64,000 nt of DNA, taken from assembly GCF_024586455.1 (NCBI RefSeq), contig NC_065919.1:7849368-7913367 (forward strand). The letters are read 5' to 3'. The translations under genes were made by a program, and so were the position numbers. Within the stretch, counting starts at the first letter, position 1; every line of letters begins with the position of its first letter. The notes beneath the pieces were generated by a model. It had not been told where the DNA came from, made no database searches, and saw only the letters and a list, made by a program, of their open reading frames with translations. Positions 12,721 through 25,425 of the stretch are shown piece by piece. Source of the stretch: Bactrocera neohumeralis. Lineage: Eukaryota > Arthropoda > Insecta > Diptera > Tephritidae.

Positions 12721-14452
12721 TTTCGTAAATATCGAAGCACTTTATATACTTCAGAAAGATCAGCGTATACTAAACACTAATGATTATTTTGATGTGACAT
12801 TTGGCACTGATGTCACTGACAGTCATGTTAACCGAGAAAAAAATATTTCCAGGAATGGAAATTAAAAAGTCTCACAATTTTTTACCCACAGATTCCAAAA
12901 TTATGCAAGTCAATCCGAGACAATTCCCAGAATCAGTTCACTCTTAAAGTATCTACAGTTTCACTATAAATCATAGGTTTTGAGCTTTCAGACAAGTGTC
13001 ACTATAAAATGTTTACAATACCTAAATGGAATAGTTCGCTGGGTTATGCAAATACAGCTTTCGAGCCTCACATTTATGAATGAATTGAGTGTCCGTCGTG
13101 TTATGCAAATCTTGTTTCATTTTTAATAATTTACTTGGTTTCTAACATTAAGGTTTTTTGTTGTAATTAACATTTTTCCTTCAGTCCCCGTAACTTATTC
13201 ATATACATATATGGGTATATGATAATAATTTAAGTCGTTTGCAATGAGAATTTAATGCTAAGCAGTTTGCTTCATGCACCGGATGTAAAGGTGTAACATT
13301 ATTTTTACAGTTAGTAATGGTGAAACTTAATTGCTTGCTAATCAGTGCGCATATCTTTAAGTTTTTGTAAAGCTTACTTTTCTTTAAAGTGTTCTCCATG
13401 AACAATGTTCAAAAGGACACCTCATTTAATTGCAGCTAAATTTACTTTAAACGGAAGCAATTAACCAGTAGCATATACGTACTAATTGTCATTCAATTAG
13501 TATCAAATTTTAGCAATACCAATGACAAAATATTTATGTTTCAGCACAACTTAGTTTAAGCAAATAATATAAGCGTTTGGGTAGCCACTTAATTTATTCA
13601 ATTAACAAATTGTCTGCTCCTGTTCGAATCGAGAATAATTGCTAAATATCTTTTAAATATTTTTCCATATGCAGATCTATTCTAAAAGGGAGAAATTAGT
13701 AATTGTGTATGCTATAATAAGTGTGAATGTGTGAAACACCCAATTAAGAAGTTCTCAACAGAATTCTTAGCAAGATTAGTGTTAAGTTTGTTTTCTTCTT
13801 TGCAGACTTTTCAAATAGCAACTTAAATAACACAATTTCCATATTTCTTAATTTATAATAATTCATACAATTTGCTAATTGAGTTAATTAAAAATATGTT
13901 GATTTTAATTTTCTAACGCTAATTCGAAAGTGAATTTAGCTTTAGACATGTCACATCAGACCGCTTCACCATTGAGCTATTTATTGCTGCTAACAAGCAA
14001 TAAATGATTTCATTTAAAAATTTCAATTTACACAAAAAGAGTGTCTCCAAGTTTACATATATGTTATAGCATATCTGAACCATAAATTTACCACTTAAGT
14101 AGCATTTACGGCACACAGCCGCTTCATTAGCATATTATTGCATCAATTCCAAACACTTTTGACATTATTCTTTAATGCCTTCAATCTAAAATTTTAATGG
14201 ATATTTTGACAATGGAAGTTTCTTTGAGACTATAAATTTTAGTAAAAGTGCACTTCACACTTGAAGGCAAAATATTTGTAATTAAAGAGATTTATATTCC
14301 CTTTCAACATAGATTTTTCAAAATACCACTGAACAGCAATAAATATTCTATGATCATAGGTGTCAAAACGCATACACGCTTCTTTACTAATTTGCTGACA
14401 TTTTGACGGTCATTTAATTGGAGAAATAGCCAAAACACTCTTTTTTTCTAAC
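12721..14452. other. Intergenic AT-rich DNA, no gene seen
   Basis: Very AT-rich. Short frames at 13199-13405 and 13919-14116 (- strand) have no recognisable similarity or splice context. Confidence 0.55.
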
Positions 14453-14564
14453 GGGTTTTCCAATAGGGACGCTACACAAGTAGTAGAAAAGTAGTAGTAC
14501 ATAGGGACAGCAAACGACCCCATATTTTTTCCCGTTCTTTTGACACTTCTCTTCAGTAAAGTGG
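14453..14564 (+). mobile_element. Detached 5' end of the transposon family seen at 30671
   Basis: Aligns with 30672-30770: the GGGTTTT(T)CAATA terminus, then AAGTAG, then a CATATTTTT-CCCG-TCTTTTGACA block and CAGTAAAG, in the same order and spacing apart from an approximately 20-bp difference. The transposase that follows in the 30-kb copy is absent here; instead the sequence passes directly into an unrelated Tc1 relic on the other strand. Confidence 0.6.
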
Positions 14565-14569
14565 TTTTC

Positions 14570-15240
14570 CCTTGAAAGTATTAAATTTCTTTCAAGTATC
14601 TCCTGATACTTGTTCCCATTGACGGTTTCTTTTATTTGAGCTAATTGCCAAAGGCCATAGCAGGAAAAGAAACTCCAGACCATTCGGCTGCCTCCCTGCT
14701 CTACAGTTTTTGAACACATTCGTTCTTGAACCGCTCACCAGTTCTCCTTCTCACGTAGGACATACCGTCGCTGCAGAAAATGTTAAATTTGAACTCATTA
14801 CATTTTCGCTAATCAAGTTGAGTCCAATTTTGATGTTCTTTTGCCCATCTTAAACGGTTTTGACGCATTTTTGAGGTTAAAAGTGGTTTTTTTGGCGGCC
14901 CGACGAGCGTTCACATCAACCTCTTGAAGCCTTCGACGAACAGTTCTTGCGCTAACTTCCATACCGACATCTTCAAATAACTCCACTTTAATGTCCTCAG
15001 CAGTTTTGAAGCGATCCCTCAAGCTGATACGTTCTATAACCCGATCTTCCCTAGAACTTGTCTTTTTCTTTGCTCCAGAGCCAGTATTCTTTTAAGAGAC
15101 CTAGTTTTATCGAAATTTTTTAGAAATATTCCGATGGAAGACTTGCTGAAGCCAACTCTATCACTAATGGTCAAATTTTTTTCGCAAAGTCAAAATATTA
15201 CTTTTTTACAAAACGGACATTTTTTTTTTAATTTGGCATA
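14570..15240 (-). pseudogene. Decayed Tc1-like transposase, 3' part lost
   Basis: From 15240 leftward, translated pieces match Tc1 transposases: LTISDRVGFSKSSIGIFLKN (first helix-turn-helix, about 15110-15175), SLRDRFKTAEDIKVEL (about 14975-15025), ARTVRRRLQEVDVNARRAAKK (second helix-turn-helix, about 14885-14950), then after a frameshift ERFKNECVQK and MVWSFFSCYG (about 14650-14690, the block around the second catalytic Asp region) and KYQEILERNLI. The first DE block is degraded and everything after about 14570 is replaced by the end of another transposon. Not functional. Confidence 0.85.
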
Positions 15241-18200
15241 TTTAAGCTTTAACGAAGCACGAGCACGAAGTAAACTTTGAAACTATTGAAAAAAAAAACT
15301 AAAAATTGGTAATAAAACGTGTATGTGAAATAGATATCACCAATATTTTTATCTAATTAAACATAAGGTGGTAGAGAAATTTGAGAGCGAATATGCTTGT
15401 CAGTTTGACAGATGTGCCATCTCAGCGTGTGCCATTAGGCAAAACTTTCTAGAGAATGGGTTCAAGTACAAACTAACCTGTATAAAATCAGGGGTTGAAC
15501 TTTTCTATAGGAAGGCATCACTAAGAATTTTTTACGGAGTTTTCGTCCATGGAAACTCTCACGCAAAGATAAAATTACACCACTTTCATCGTAGAATGGA
15601 TTTTGAATAACTCACGACCTTTGGGAATCATATATGATAGTATTCGAAAACTACCCCACTCTTTATACCCAACGGCCAATAAATCTTCCTGAAGTGCCTC
15701 AAATTGCCTTGCACCTGAAAAATGCCTAATTTGTTTGGCAAAAGCTGATCGCTCTGCGTGCTTTAATTTATATCCGTTGAGTAATTTGGTATACTTTTAA
15801 TCCTAATTTGTTTGGAATTTTTATAAAACCTGCATTTTGTTTGTACGTTCAGCACATGGCGGGCGACCTGTCACCTCAGCAAAATTGATAGAAAATTTGT
15901 CAAACAGGACCAGTTGCGCCAAAGCCGCCGCGCATACAGCCAGCTAAATGAAAATTCGTGTAAAGTGACGACAAACAAGTTCGGGTTCTTATGAACGTGC
16001 GCGCGCGTCTAATACGTAAGGTGACGTGTGTGTAAGTGCTTCCAAACTCATGTAATACCTTTTCACAACGGCTGAAGTGGTCAGTAGCGCGGTTGCAAAT
16101 TCTTGGCGGCAACGACGACAGACCTTTGTAATGTACCACATACGCACATACCTGCCTATAGTATGCACGCGTCCATGCAACATGAGCCAACACCATTTAT
16201 CATAGATAAATCCGCGTAATACAAATGACAGTGTCGCGGCCGCCACTGCTACCTTGTCGGTGGGGGCTACACATGTTGGCGGCTCCTGGTGGTCGGCGCG
16301 CGTAAACTGATGCGAATGCATGTGGCACGCCGGTGACACAAACAAACGCTACTGTCCGTTAAGATATAGTGTTGGGGGGCGCACACGTGCGCCAGACGCA
16401 AATTGGCGCGTATCGAACACAAATATGTAGAATACCTCGCAAAAGAGTCCAAGTCGAAGAGAGTCTCGTTTTCGTCGCATATCGCATGGTAACAGTGTGC
16501 GCTTGCTTATGCGCCTTACTCCCACAAGGCTTGCAAAATGAAAGTAGAAGAGAATGACTCTTCTTTTGGCTACACTCCCAATTACATTTAGTGTTTGCTC
16601 CTTTACGCTCCCTCTCTTTCGCTCTCCCAATTTAAGTGCTGTGGTTTTCCTCTAGAACGCATGATTAATGCCGCACTGATGATGCTGACAACCGCAAGAT
16701 GCTACAACATATTGCCGAAGACCACGACAATTTGGCATCTGCGTAAGCAAAGCTACCGGTGTCGTCGCCGCCGCAGCCTTGCCATAGGCGCGCGTGTCAG
16801 AAGTGAGGCACTTAACTTCTTTATCGTGCACCACAGTTACCCTTTGCAGCCGCTTGCCACCGCAGCCACCACAAATGGCACAAGTGGCATGCCAGCCATA
16901 CCAATGTCGGCTGCAACTGCGACTGTGGCAGTGTCCTCCACTACCGTTGTGGCCACTTGCCTACTTTCATGTTGCACCAATTTTTCTTTATGGAAAAAGC
17001 AACTTTTATGGTCATTGTCTACAGTTTGGATTTTTACGGTTTGTTAGTTGCTTAGCATCCTCTTCGCAGTTGCAACAACCTCAGCTGGCATCTCCTTGGC
17101 CATTGCACAGTTAATTGCACCGTTCGGCTATAGTGGGTGGCTGACTGCAAACCGGTTCGGCATTTGCATACACTCCGACGTCGTTTCGGGCACACTTGTG
17201 CGCATGCGCGAAATAGTTCAGGCACTTAGTTAGTTGTGCGCATGTGTGGATTTGCACTTATATGCGGTTAGGTAGTGGTCCAGTGGTCCAACGGTTCAAT
17301 TGCTTGTTATTCCTATTCACATTCCCATTGCAATTTATATTTAACGTGTATCAATAGATATGCCGACTATTTACCTTTGGGCTATGCTATGTATGCCCAT
17401 ACATACATATGCACCCATGCAGTTGCATATAGAAGCATATTGGCGCATTGACTTCCTATTTGTTACGTCTTTATTACGCATTTGGCGCGGCTGCGCAATT
17501 TTATTGCTTGAACAAAGCAAAGTCTGCTTTGGGCTGAGTTAATACAATATCGCATGGGCACTTCGGTTACCCACCATGGCAGGCAATCAAACCTCATTAC
17601 GGCCATTGCCATTGCAATCGACAGTTCAATAAGATTTGTTACTGATTGCGTACATAACTTTTTATCCACACTCAAAATCGTGTTATTTGCATTGTTATTT
17701 CTCACACACCAACCTACGAGCGGAAGAATACTTGTGCTTGGAGAAAAGGTTCAAAGGTGCGGAAATATGAAAGATATGACGTTACTTTTATTTGTAACGA
17801 AGGCTTAGAAGAAGATATGTGTATTAGTATTAATCTACTCGAAGGTTTGAAATTTTTGTAAAATTATCTGCTGAAAGTTGTCCATAATGGTTAGAGTCTT
17901 ATTAAATAAATAGATATTAATGCAATTCAAAGAGAGGGTAACAAAATCATTTACTTAGTTTTGCCATAGACGGGTAGAGTGTGTCCACGCTTTTAGTTGA
18001 GATATGTACCAAAATAACAGTCGTAACTTAACAAAGCAAAGTGAATATGGTCCGACCGTTGCTTCCAAAACAAAAGTTATTGTTCTTATCCATACATTTT
18101 TTATTGTGTTGAAAATAAATTACTTTAAATTTTTAGCAAAAAAATATTTGCTTGAGTCTTTTAAAAACCGAATAATCGCACTCATAGACTTGTTAGTCCA

Positions 18201-19540
18201 AAAAGATACGACTGATTTCAATGTCATCCCTGACAGCGTTTGTGATAACAGAAACTCCGAAGTAATCTCGCCTACAGTGGTTATATTAAGGGGTCAGTAG
18301 GGTATTCTGGCCTAATTTTTTTTTGACATTTTTTTTTCAAAGAAATTTTTATTCTACAATAGAACTTTTTTTCACATATCGTGAGGTATATCGTGGAGTG
18401 TAAAACAAATTTTTTCGGTTTTTTTTTTGATGTCATCTGTCGGAGAAATGGCTGGGTGATTGAGATGCGTTTTTTCACTGGCGGACACGATTTCTCATGT
18501 TTGGATCATCTGAAACCAAAAACCCAATTTATTCTTAAAAAGTACGCGAATGGTTATCGTCTCTAATAGAATCATGAAAAACTGTTGATAAATAAAAAAG
18601 TAATTAACGTCTTTTTTTTTAATTTTTCCACATGTTTTTTTACATAAATTTTGTCATAACATTGTCAATAAATTATAAAAATATAGGGACGATAGTCAGG
18701 CGTTATGTGAACAACTAGAAAAAATTAATAAAATCGGTTGAGTAGCTCCACCGGAATCATGTGCGCCAGTATAAAAAAGTGTGTTTTGAGAAAAATGCGT
18801 TTAAAGTTTAAGGTGTGCACTCCGAGCGCTCCGAACGTTCGAAACCTTCCAATGGTAAAGTGGGTTTCTACATTAATTCTAAGGGTATAAAGGAACAGAA
18901 AATGCAAAAAAAAAATTTTAAAGAGGTTTCGCTTGGCCTGCTCACTGAAATTTTAGTTTTCCGACTCATCCTTACTTGAACGTGATAAATGTATATTTGG
19001 TTTCCAATCAACTATCAGAGTCAATGTTTCATGTCTTTAATAGAGTAAAATATAGTACATCCCTCATTTTGTTCATCAATTCTCATTCTTTCACAACCAT
19101 TAGGAATATATGCTGAGATAACTCGTTTTTAGACGTGTGATTTCCAATGAGACAATACTTTTTTCGTAGTAAGTCTTTTTGACAACTGTGACTTGATTTA
19201 TACTCATATTGTTTTGCCATTTCATATGTAACTACGAATTCCGGAGGTTCATTTCATCCGACACTGTGTCCAATATTCCGTCGACATAATTGCCCAGCAG
19301 AGTCGGTAATTTGAGTAAGCACAGATCGATTACGCACCGTTAATTTGTCAATTCTCTGCGAATATACATTAGGTATTACAGGGTATTGGCTTGGAGGAAG
19401 ATTAGCTTTATTTTTTTATATTATATTGACTCAATTTTAGTGGAGACTGTGCTGTGTTTGGTTTTGGACGCACACTAGCTTACCTGTCTCGACTCCAATG
19501 TTTGGTTCTGGTTAACATGCATTTCAACTGTCTGTAGCTC
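15241..19540. other. Intergenic DNA with a GC-richer island, no gene supported
   Basis: The stretch 15900-17550 is less AT-rich than its surroundings and shows open frames of 60-150 codons in several frames at once on both strands, so none stands out as coding. The 150-codon + frame (16595-17047) is Thr/Ala/Leu-rich, without a recognised domain. The stretch 18285-18960 is T- and A-tract rich and could hold a degenerate repeat beginning TTAAGGGGTCAG at 18288. Regulatory function is possible but cannot be shown here. Confidence 0.45.
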
Positions 19541-20819
19541 CATTTATTTGTATCTCTACATAAAATATATATCGATGCACATGAATTTTGGTATTCGATT
19601 ACCTGTCACCGATGCCGTCACTGCCACAAGACCGCCGCCAAACCGCCCGGTTCTGAACGCTTCGCGCGCTTTATTAAATATTTCTTTAACAATAAAATAT
19701 TGCATACCAAATAAAAGCGTCCACGCGGCCGTGTAACAGACGTAAAAAAATGCAGTGTCTTATGGGCTGACAGCCGCCGTAACAATTTCACAAACACATA
19801 CAAACTTATGCGTTTATATGGGACCGCTTTTACGCGACGCTGCTGTTGCCGCTGCGGTTCGGTGTGAGAGTGTGTGCTTGCGGTTGTTGCAGTGGCATGT
19901 CGCGTGATTTCCTGTCGTACGTTAAAAACGCCGCGCATCCTTTTGGAAATTGTTAATAAGATTTTTTTGTGTGCTTCTTTTCTTTTCCTTTTCTTCCGCC
20001 GAACGTGCTACAGTAGCTGCCACAGATCGCACGCGCAACTGCAATGAGACCTCTATTATTGTAGCGGTCGCGATCGTTCTGCACACTACTGCATGTTGCA
20101 ATGAATGTTGTGTTGCATGCACAAATTGAATTGGTTGTTGCGCGACCGTTGCGAACGCTCCTGTTGCTGTTAGCCTCATTGACCAAAATGAGTTCACAAA
20201 TCCGACAGATGCGCACATAATCCAACCCAATTTGGTGTGGCAACAGCGACAACAGCAACACCGCGTGAAGAGCGGCAGCAACAGCGTCAATGCAAATTTA
20301 ATTTACGAGCATCTATAATATCGCCTGAACGCTGGCTAGTTGCTTGCAACGCCGCTGAGCGCATTGTGCACCGTGCACCGTGCACCGTGCCACAAACGAA
20401 TTAGTGAGTACATAAAAATTACACCAAATTCCGCATAGCCATTTATGTTGCATTTCAACGAGTTGCCGCGCAGCTATGGCGAGCTGTCAGGACCGCCACC
20501 TGTTCGTGCACACCAATGTTTCATCTACCATTTTTTGTATTCGCGCTTGTCGGCGCACTTGTTGTTGCTGCATTTGGTACTTATTGCTACACGGCCGCAC
20601 ATCCTTAATGGGTATCACGACCTTAAACAGGTAGTAGAGCGCAGTCTACATATACTGCGTATGTCAGTGCTGCGGTGCGCATGCGCAGCGGGACCGGCGT
20701 ACGCGTTTAATTTATGGTGTGCTACCTTTTGTCGCCTTGCGCCTGTCCGCTCGTCACTCTCCGGCACGGTTGGTGTTGGCACAAAAAGCATATTCCTGAC
20801 ACTGGGACTAAAAGCATAT
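19541..20819. other. GC-richer intergenic island, no gene supported
   Basis: Overlapping frames of 100-126 codons occur on both strands (for example 19922-20290 - and 20445-20825 +) and are rich in Cys/Arg/Ala, as expected from CAACAG and TGTTGC-type simple sequence. A triple GTGCACC repeat lies at about 20366-20388. No domain or splice-linked partner was found. Confidence 0.45.
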
Positions 20820-20862
20820 TTCTGACTCTGGCTCTGGCTCTGGCTGACTCTGACTCTGACTC
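20820..20862. repeat. CTCTGG/CTCTGA microsatellite
   Basis: A short tandem array of six-base units CTCTGG and CTCTGA, broken by TGA variants. Confidence 0.85.
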
Positions 20863-21929
20863 TTTCTCAATGTAAACTCAATGGCTCGCAAGTTGTACTA
20901 TTGTTGTTGTATGCGCGATGATGAATGTTTTTGCATCATTTAACATTTTATTGCAACAAAGTTGACAATTGCCGCCACTTGTAGTCGCCATTGTACTTCA
21001 AATGAAGTGCAGTGCCTAGTACAGGTGCATTTACCACTTCGGAAGACGATTCGACATCAGGGTTTTGGAAGCGAAAACTCCACTCGCAATTTGTCGCATA
21101 CACACATGTAACCGAAGCGTTTCAAATTTAGAGTTTTTGTAGGGCAGTGGTCGCTTCATTATGCAATATGTACATCTCGACTGACCCGGTTTTAATTATT
21201 GAGGTTAGGGATGCTCATTTCGGGGTTTGATACCTGACTTCAACTGAATAAAGAAAAGCTTTGCCGATGTTATTCACTGGAGCCTCCAAGTTTTTGAAGA
21301 AGTTTGTCTTAAAAAATACCGTCCATCCAAAGTCGACTTAAGACTTGATAAAATTAGTATTCCCAAGATAAATAAGAAGAAGAGCTCAACTGAATGAGTC
21401 GGTGTTAATTAATGGTAGTACCATATATACTTATAATAGATTTCAGTCTAACTTAACGGTTTGTGCACAATATGTCCTTATCGAGCATAAGTATATTACG
21501 AAGAAAAGTAATACCTTAAAAGTATACACTTTAGAAAATATTATGACACATTTTTTGTCGCAATGAACGTTCCTCGCCAAAAGCCAGATGTATCATGCTC
21601 TCAATTGTACATTTTGGAATCAACAACAGCAATGATAAAAAATGTCAGCCTTTAAATCTAAATCTTATTTTTAAATGATACTTTGGATGATACGAATCGT
21701 AGGACGGCCGTCATGCTACGGACTACGAAATATCATCCGAAGCGAGGCCACTTCAAAATAAACACTAAGCGTTACCAATGCGTAATTGCCGAGGAGGAGG
21801 ACAGCCCAATATACATATTTCGTATATCAATTATGATTCCTTTTCCTCGAAAAATACTCGAAAGCGCGTCCAGAAATAATTCCTTCTTTAGTAATAAGCT
21901 TTAGCCTAAGATAAGTTCCAGCAACTCCA
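20863..21929. other. Intergenic DNA, no gene seen
   Basis: Only short frames. The + frame at 21683-21904 has no recognisable motif and may be the flank of the retroelement relic that follows. Confidence 0.5.
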
Positions 21930-22660
21930 ACTCCAGACAACTGTAGCGTCTTGCAAGTGGAGCTGTTTTTCAACTTCTTTCAGAGAGGTGTGCATTAACT
22001 CCGATAGCAGAGCGACTATATTGGCTTTGAGTTCGATAACTATGCGCTCAAAACTAGTCAAAGAGTGACCTCATTAGCAATAAAAGTACGTAGTTTCAAG
22101 CTTTTTATTAGATATGTTTAGGTGCCCGGTCACCCGAAATCACCGGAATGCGATGAACTTTCTAGATCGTTCACTTCTGTCCCAATTTCATCTGATTTTA
22201 AACGTGTCAGTACTCTATGGACCTCTCGTAAGCTCGTTTATCAGCAATGAGAATTTGCGTGACTGCGAAATCCATCTGGCACAAAGTGAACCGTAGGCGA
22301 TCCTCTAAACCACCTCGCCTTAGCAAAGTTTTGTCGGAATTCTAGGTGCTCACACTGAATTCTGTCCAATAGGCTTACACGCAGTGCTGCTAAATATTTT
22401 TTCGGACGTTCATTACCAAAACTGTATGGAGGAAGGCAAGGTGCAATCATCTTGTCACTTTTACTCTATAGAGACTGAAATATCTCGGTAGATGTAGATG
22501 TTTCCCGCCTTAAGAAGTGTATGGTAAGCTCAAGTCGCTTCGTTACCTATGGGGATCAGGTAATCCATTTCGAAGAGTTTTTGGGCAACACAAAGAACAA
22601 ACGTTCACAGCTGCACTAGTGAGATCCATCGATTAGGATAAACCCTACGACCTAACCTAA
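21930..22660 (+). pseudogene. Non-LTR retrotransposon 3' fragment (RNase H region)
   Basis: Frame-shifted pieces match the RNase H domain carried by some non-LTR elements: VCINSDSRATI-like sequence around 21990-22020, an LAIKVRSFKLF-like stretch near 22075-22110, then VPGHPKSPECDEL (about 22122-22160), the degenerate equivalent of the usual VPGHxGxxGNExADELA motif. Further pieces run to a CCTAACCTAACC phrase at about 22648-22660, which may be the element's 3' end. Stops and frameshifts are frequent. Confidence 0.65.
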
Positions 22661-24611
22661 CCAAAGCTGAGTTATGAATTTTGTAAGGCAGTTACCTTTG
22701 AAGTGAAATCAGATTATAAGAACCTCTACAGTAAATTTAAAAAAAATAACAGCGTTTCGAAATGGAATGTTATTCAGCTATGGCAATCTTGACCAACTAC
22801 GAAAGTTCAGTTTCAACGCTTTATGGCAATCAAAACAAAAATTTGTAGTATGCCCTCGTACATTTGTTTGTATGTATGTTTATATTTGCAAGCTTGTTTG
22901 ATTGCCATATGTTTATGATGGCGATGATTATGAAAAATTGCTACAATTTATGAAAATGTTTCTGTGAAAGATTGCTTTTAAAAATGTTGCCACAACGGCA
23001 GTAGCACGGCGGATTATGGCAATTTGAAGTGTAGTTAATGCAACAAAAACACGTTAAAGTATTTATGTCTGGCTATTAAGCTTTGTATATGTGTGTGTGT
23101 GTGCGTGCATACATGTGATTTTAATCTCGACTTAATATGGTGCAACGCTGCTGTTGCAAGAAGTGTTGTTATCTGTGAAGTTAATGGAAATTTTTGCACC
23201 TCATCAAATGGGGCAGGCAACGGTACTTGGTACTTAAGCGGAGCTGGTTATTTTGATTGCAATAGTTAGATAAGCCATCTTTAAATATTTTCATACATAT
23301 ATATTTATTAACATAGAGAGCAGATTGTGGCAACCGAGTTTATGAGTAAAGAATTGTGATGTTATATATTTTCAGTTGGAAAGGCAATATAATTTATTTA
23401 TGTCCGGTCACATAAAATAGTTTATCATATTTCTGTAATTTTTAATTGACAAAGGCGAGACTGTCTCCGCTTTTACGTTGGAAATCTCAAGATCACACGC
23501 TCTTGCTGAGCCATCCACTGCCTGCATAAAGCTAGTCTACAGCTTTCTTCTTCCTTCTTTTCTGAGTCCCAGTCGATTTAGATGGGATGGATTTCGATCA
23601 CCTCGATAGACCAGATGGGGAAATGATCACACTTGTTCCCCGAATCACTGAATTTCGAAGGAATAGCATCATGCCTAGCATGCTCCTGGAAAAGTACCTC
23701 AAAAAGTGGCAAGAGATCTGTGGATCTATAAAAAAATAAAAATTCAAGCAAAAAATGCACGAATAAAACAAAATTCTGATAAAACCAGAATTCGCAAAGT
23801 CTTGGAGTAAATTGCATCAATTCATGAGTTCACGTGCGAGTAACAAAATCGTCTAATAAACAAATATCCAGCCTAATATGTAATGCATTGTTGTTTTTTT
23901 TTCGTTTTTGTAGCAATTCAAGTTCGCAATCATGAGTTTGCCCACAACTGACCAACTGACCAATCGACCAACAAAACGGCCGCTTAACTGCCGCTCGTAC
24001 AACAATAGCAAACACCAAGCATTATTGCAGTTTGGAAGCACCACGACCAAACTTTATGTTGGCGGTCATCGCCAAGATTATCGTTGGTAAGTCACGATTT
24101 TGCAATTTCAAATGTTGAATGCGAAGACTCCAGCAAGGCTAGCACCAGAAGGCCACTAGTGTAGCTCGATGCACCTTGACGGTAAACAATACATTTTGCT
24201 ATGATAATCTGACATTCATTCACATATTTCAATACACTTTCTTTGCAAATCGCGGCTAACTGTAGCGCTGGCTTACTGTTTACTGGTTTAAGGTGTTGAG
24301 ATAAAGATCAATTTTCAGGCGTCTATAAAACTAATTGCGCTTATGATCTGTAGCTACTGTTGCTATTGTGGGCTTTCAGAAAAGTGTATATGTATGTGTA
24401 TATTACCGAAGCCGTAATTGAGTTATGTAAACTCATAGTTGTGCACGTTTTTATGACAAGAATGTGTTTCTGCGGTATTTTATACAAATGTATGGCCATA
24501 ACAAATCTATGCGGATAACATTCATGCTTATTAATTTATATTATTACAGGAAACATCAGATATTTCCTATGACAGGAGTGGTGAGAACACCTGTTTTTTT
24601 GACACACAAGC
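22661..24611. other. Intergenic DNA, no gene seen
   Basis: Contains a short TG run at 23090-23108. Frames up to 80 codons occur with no similarity recognised. Confidence 0.55.
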
Positions 24612-25300
24612 TATTTGAACCGAAAATATCTGTTGTTGGTTATCGAGCTAGTCAATAAAAATTGTTCCATGGGCCATAAACTTGCCAGCCGTCTGTTGCC
24701 ACGCTTTGGAGCGGGTTCATCGCGTACAGTCCACTCGGATGACTGTCGATTGGTCTTCGAAGTGAAATTATGAAACCATGTTTCATCCACTGTCAGATAT
24801 CGACGCAAGAAATTAGGTTTATTTCGCTTGAACATTTCCCAACACTGCTACGAATCAACAACTCGACTTTGTTTTGGATGAAAAGTGAGCACGCGCTGCA
24901 CCTACTTTGCACAGAGCTTTTCCATACCCAAATATTCGTGAATGATATGATGTACGCATGTGCGGTTGATATCTTTAGAGTGCCTGCTATCTCGAACAAC
25001 TTCACTTTACCGTCATCCAAAATTATTTTGTTAAATTTTTTTTTATGTTTTCAACCTAGCCTCTGTAAAAACCTCCTTTGGGAGTACACTGTCTTCACCG
25101 TCTTCGGTACTCACTTCGGCATGTTTAAAGTTAGTACCAATCCTTGATGCTTAATTTTCTTGAGATGGTGTTTGGAAACTCGTCATCAAGCCAAGTTTTT
25201 GCTTCTTCTGTATGTGTTACCTTCAAGAAGCAATGCTTTATCAACATGCGTCCATTTTTTCACAATAACAAAATTTGCTTCACTTAAAATGATATAATTT
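24612..25300 (-). pseudogene. Decayed mariner transposase (irritans-like), C-terminal part lost
   Basis: Reading leftward from 25300: SFVEAKTWLDDEFPNTISRK-like sequence (about 25150-25215), SIKDWY, then DDGKVKLFEIAGTLKISTAHAY (about 24955-25020), and MFKRNKPNFLRRYLTVDETW (about 24775-24835), with WTVRDEPAPKRG (about 24705-24740) after it. The TVDETW block holds the first catalytic Asp. Frameshifts separate the pieces, and the match stops near 24640 after a LASLWPMEQF remnant, so the rest of the catalytic domain is missing. A possible terminus (ACTGAAAAGTCCCCGGCCTG on this strand) ends near 25425. Confidence 0.85.
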
Positions 25301-25425
25301 ACAAACTAATAATCCGACAGATCTCAAATTTATACACGCGCCTTTGGAAAGTTGAGATAAACTAAAAATTATATCGTTTTTTCTAGTAATGCTATCTATG
25401 CGTCAGGCCGGGGACTTTTCAGTTG

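Noticed and set aside
16595..17047. 150-codon + strand open frame
   Set aside because: Three other long frames overlap it; Ala/Thr/Leu-rich without a domain.
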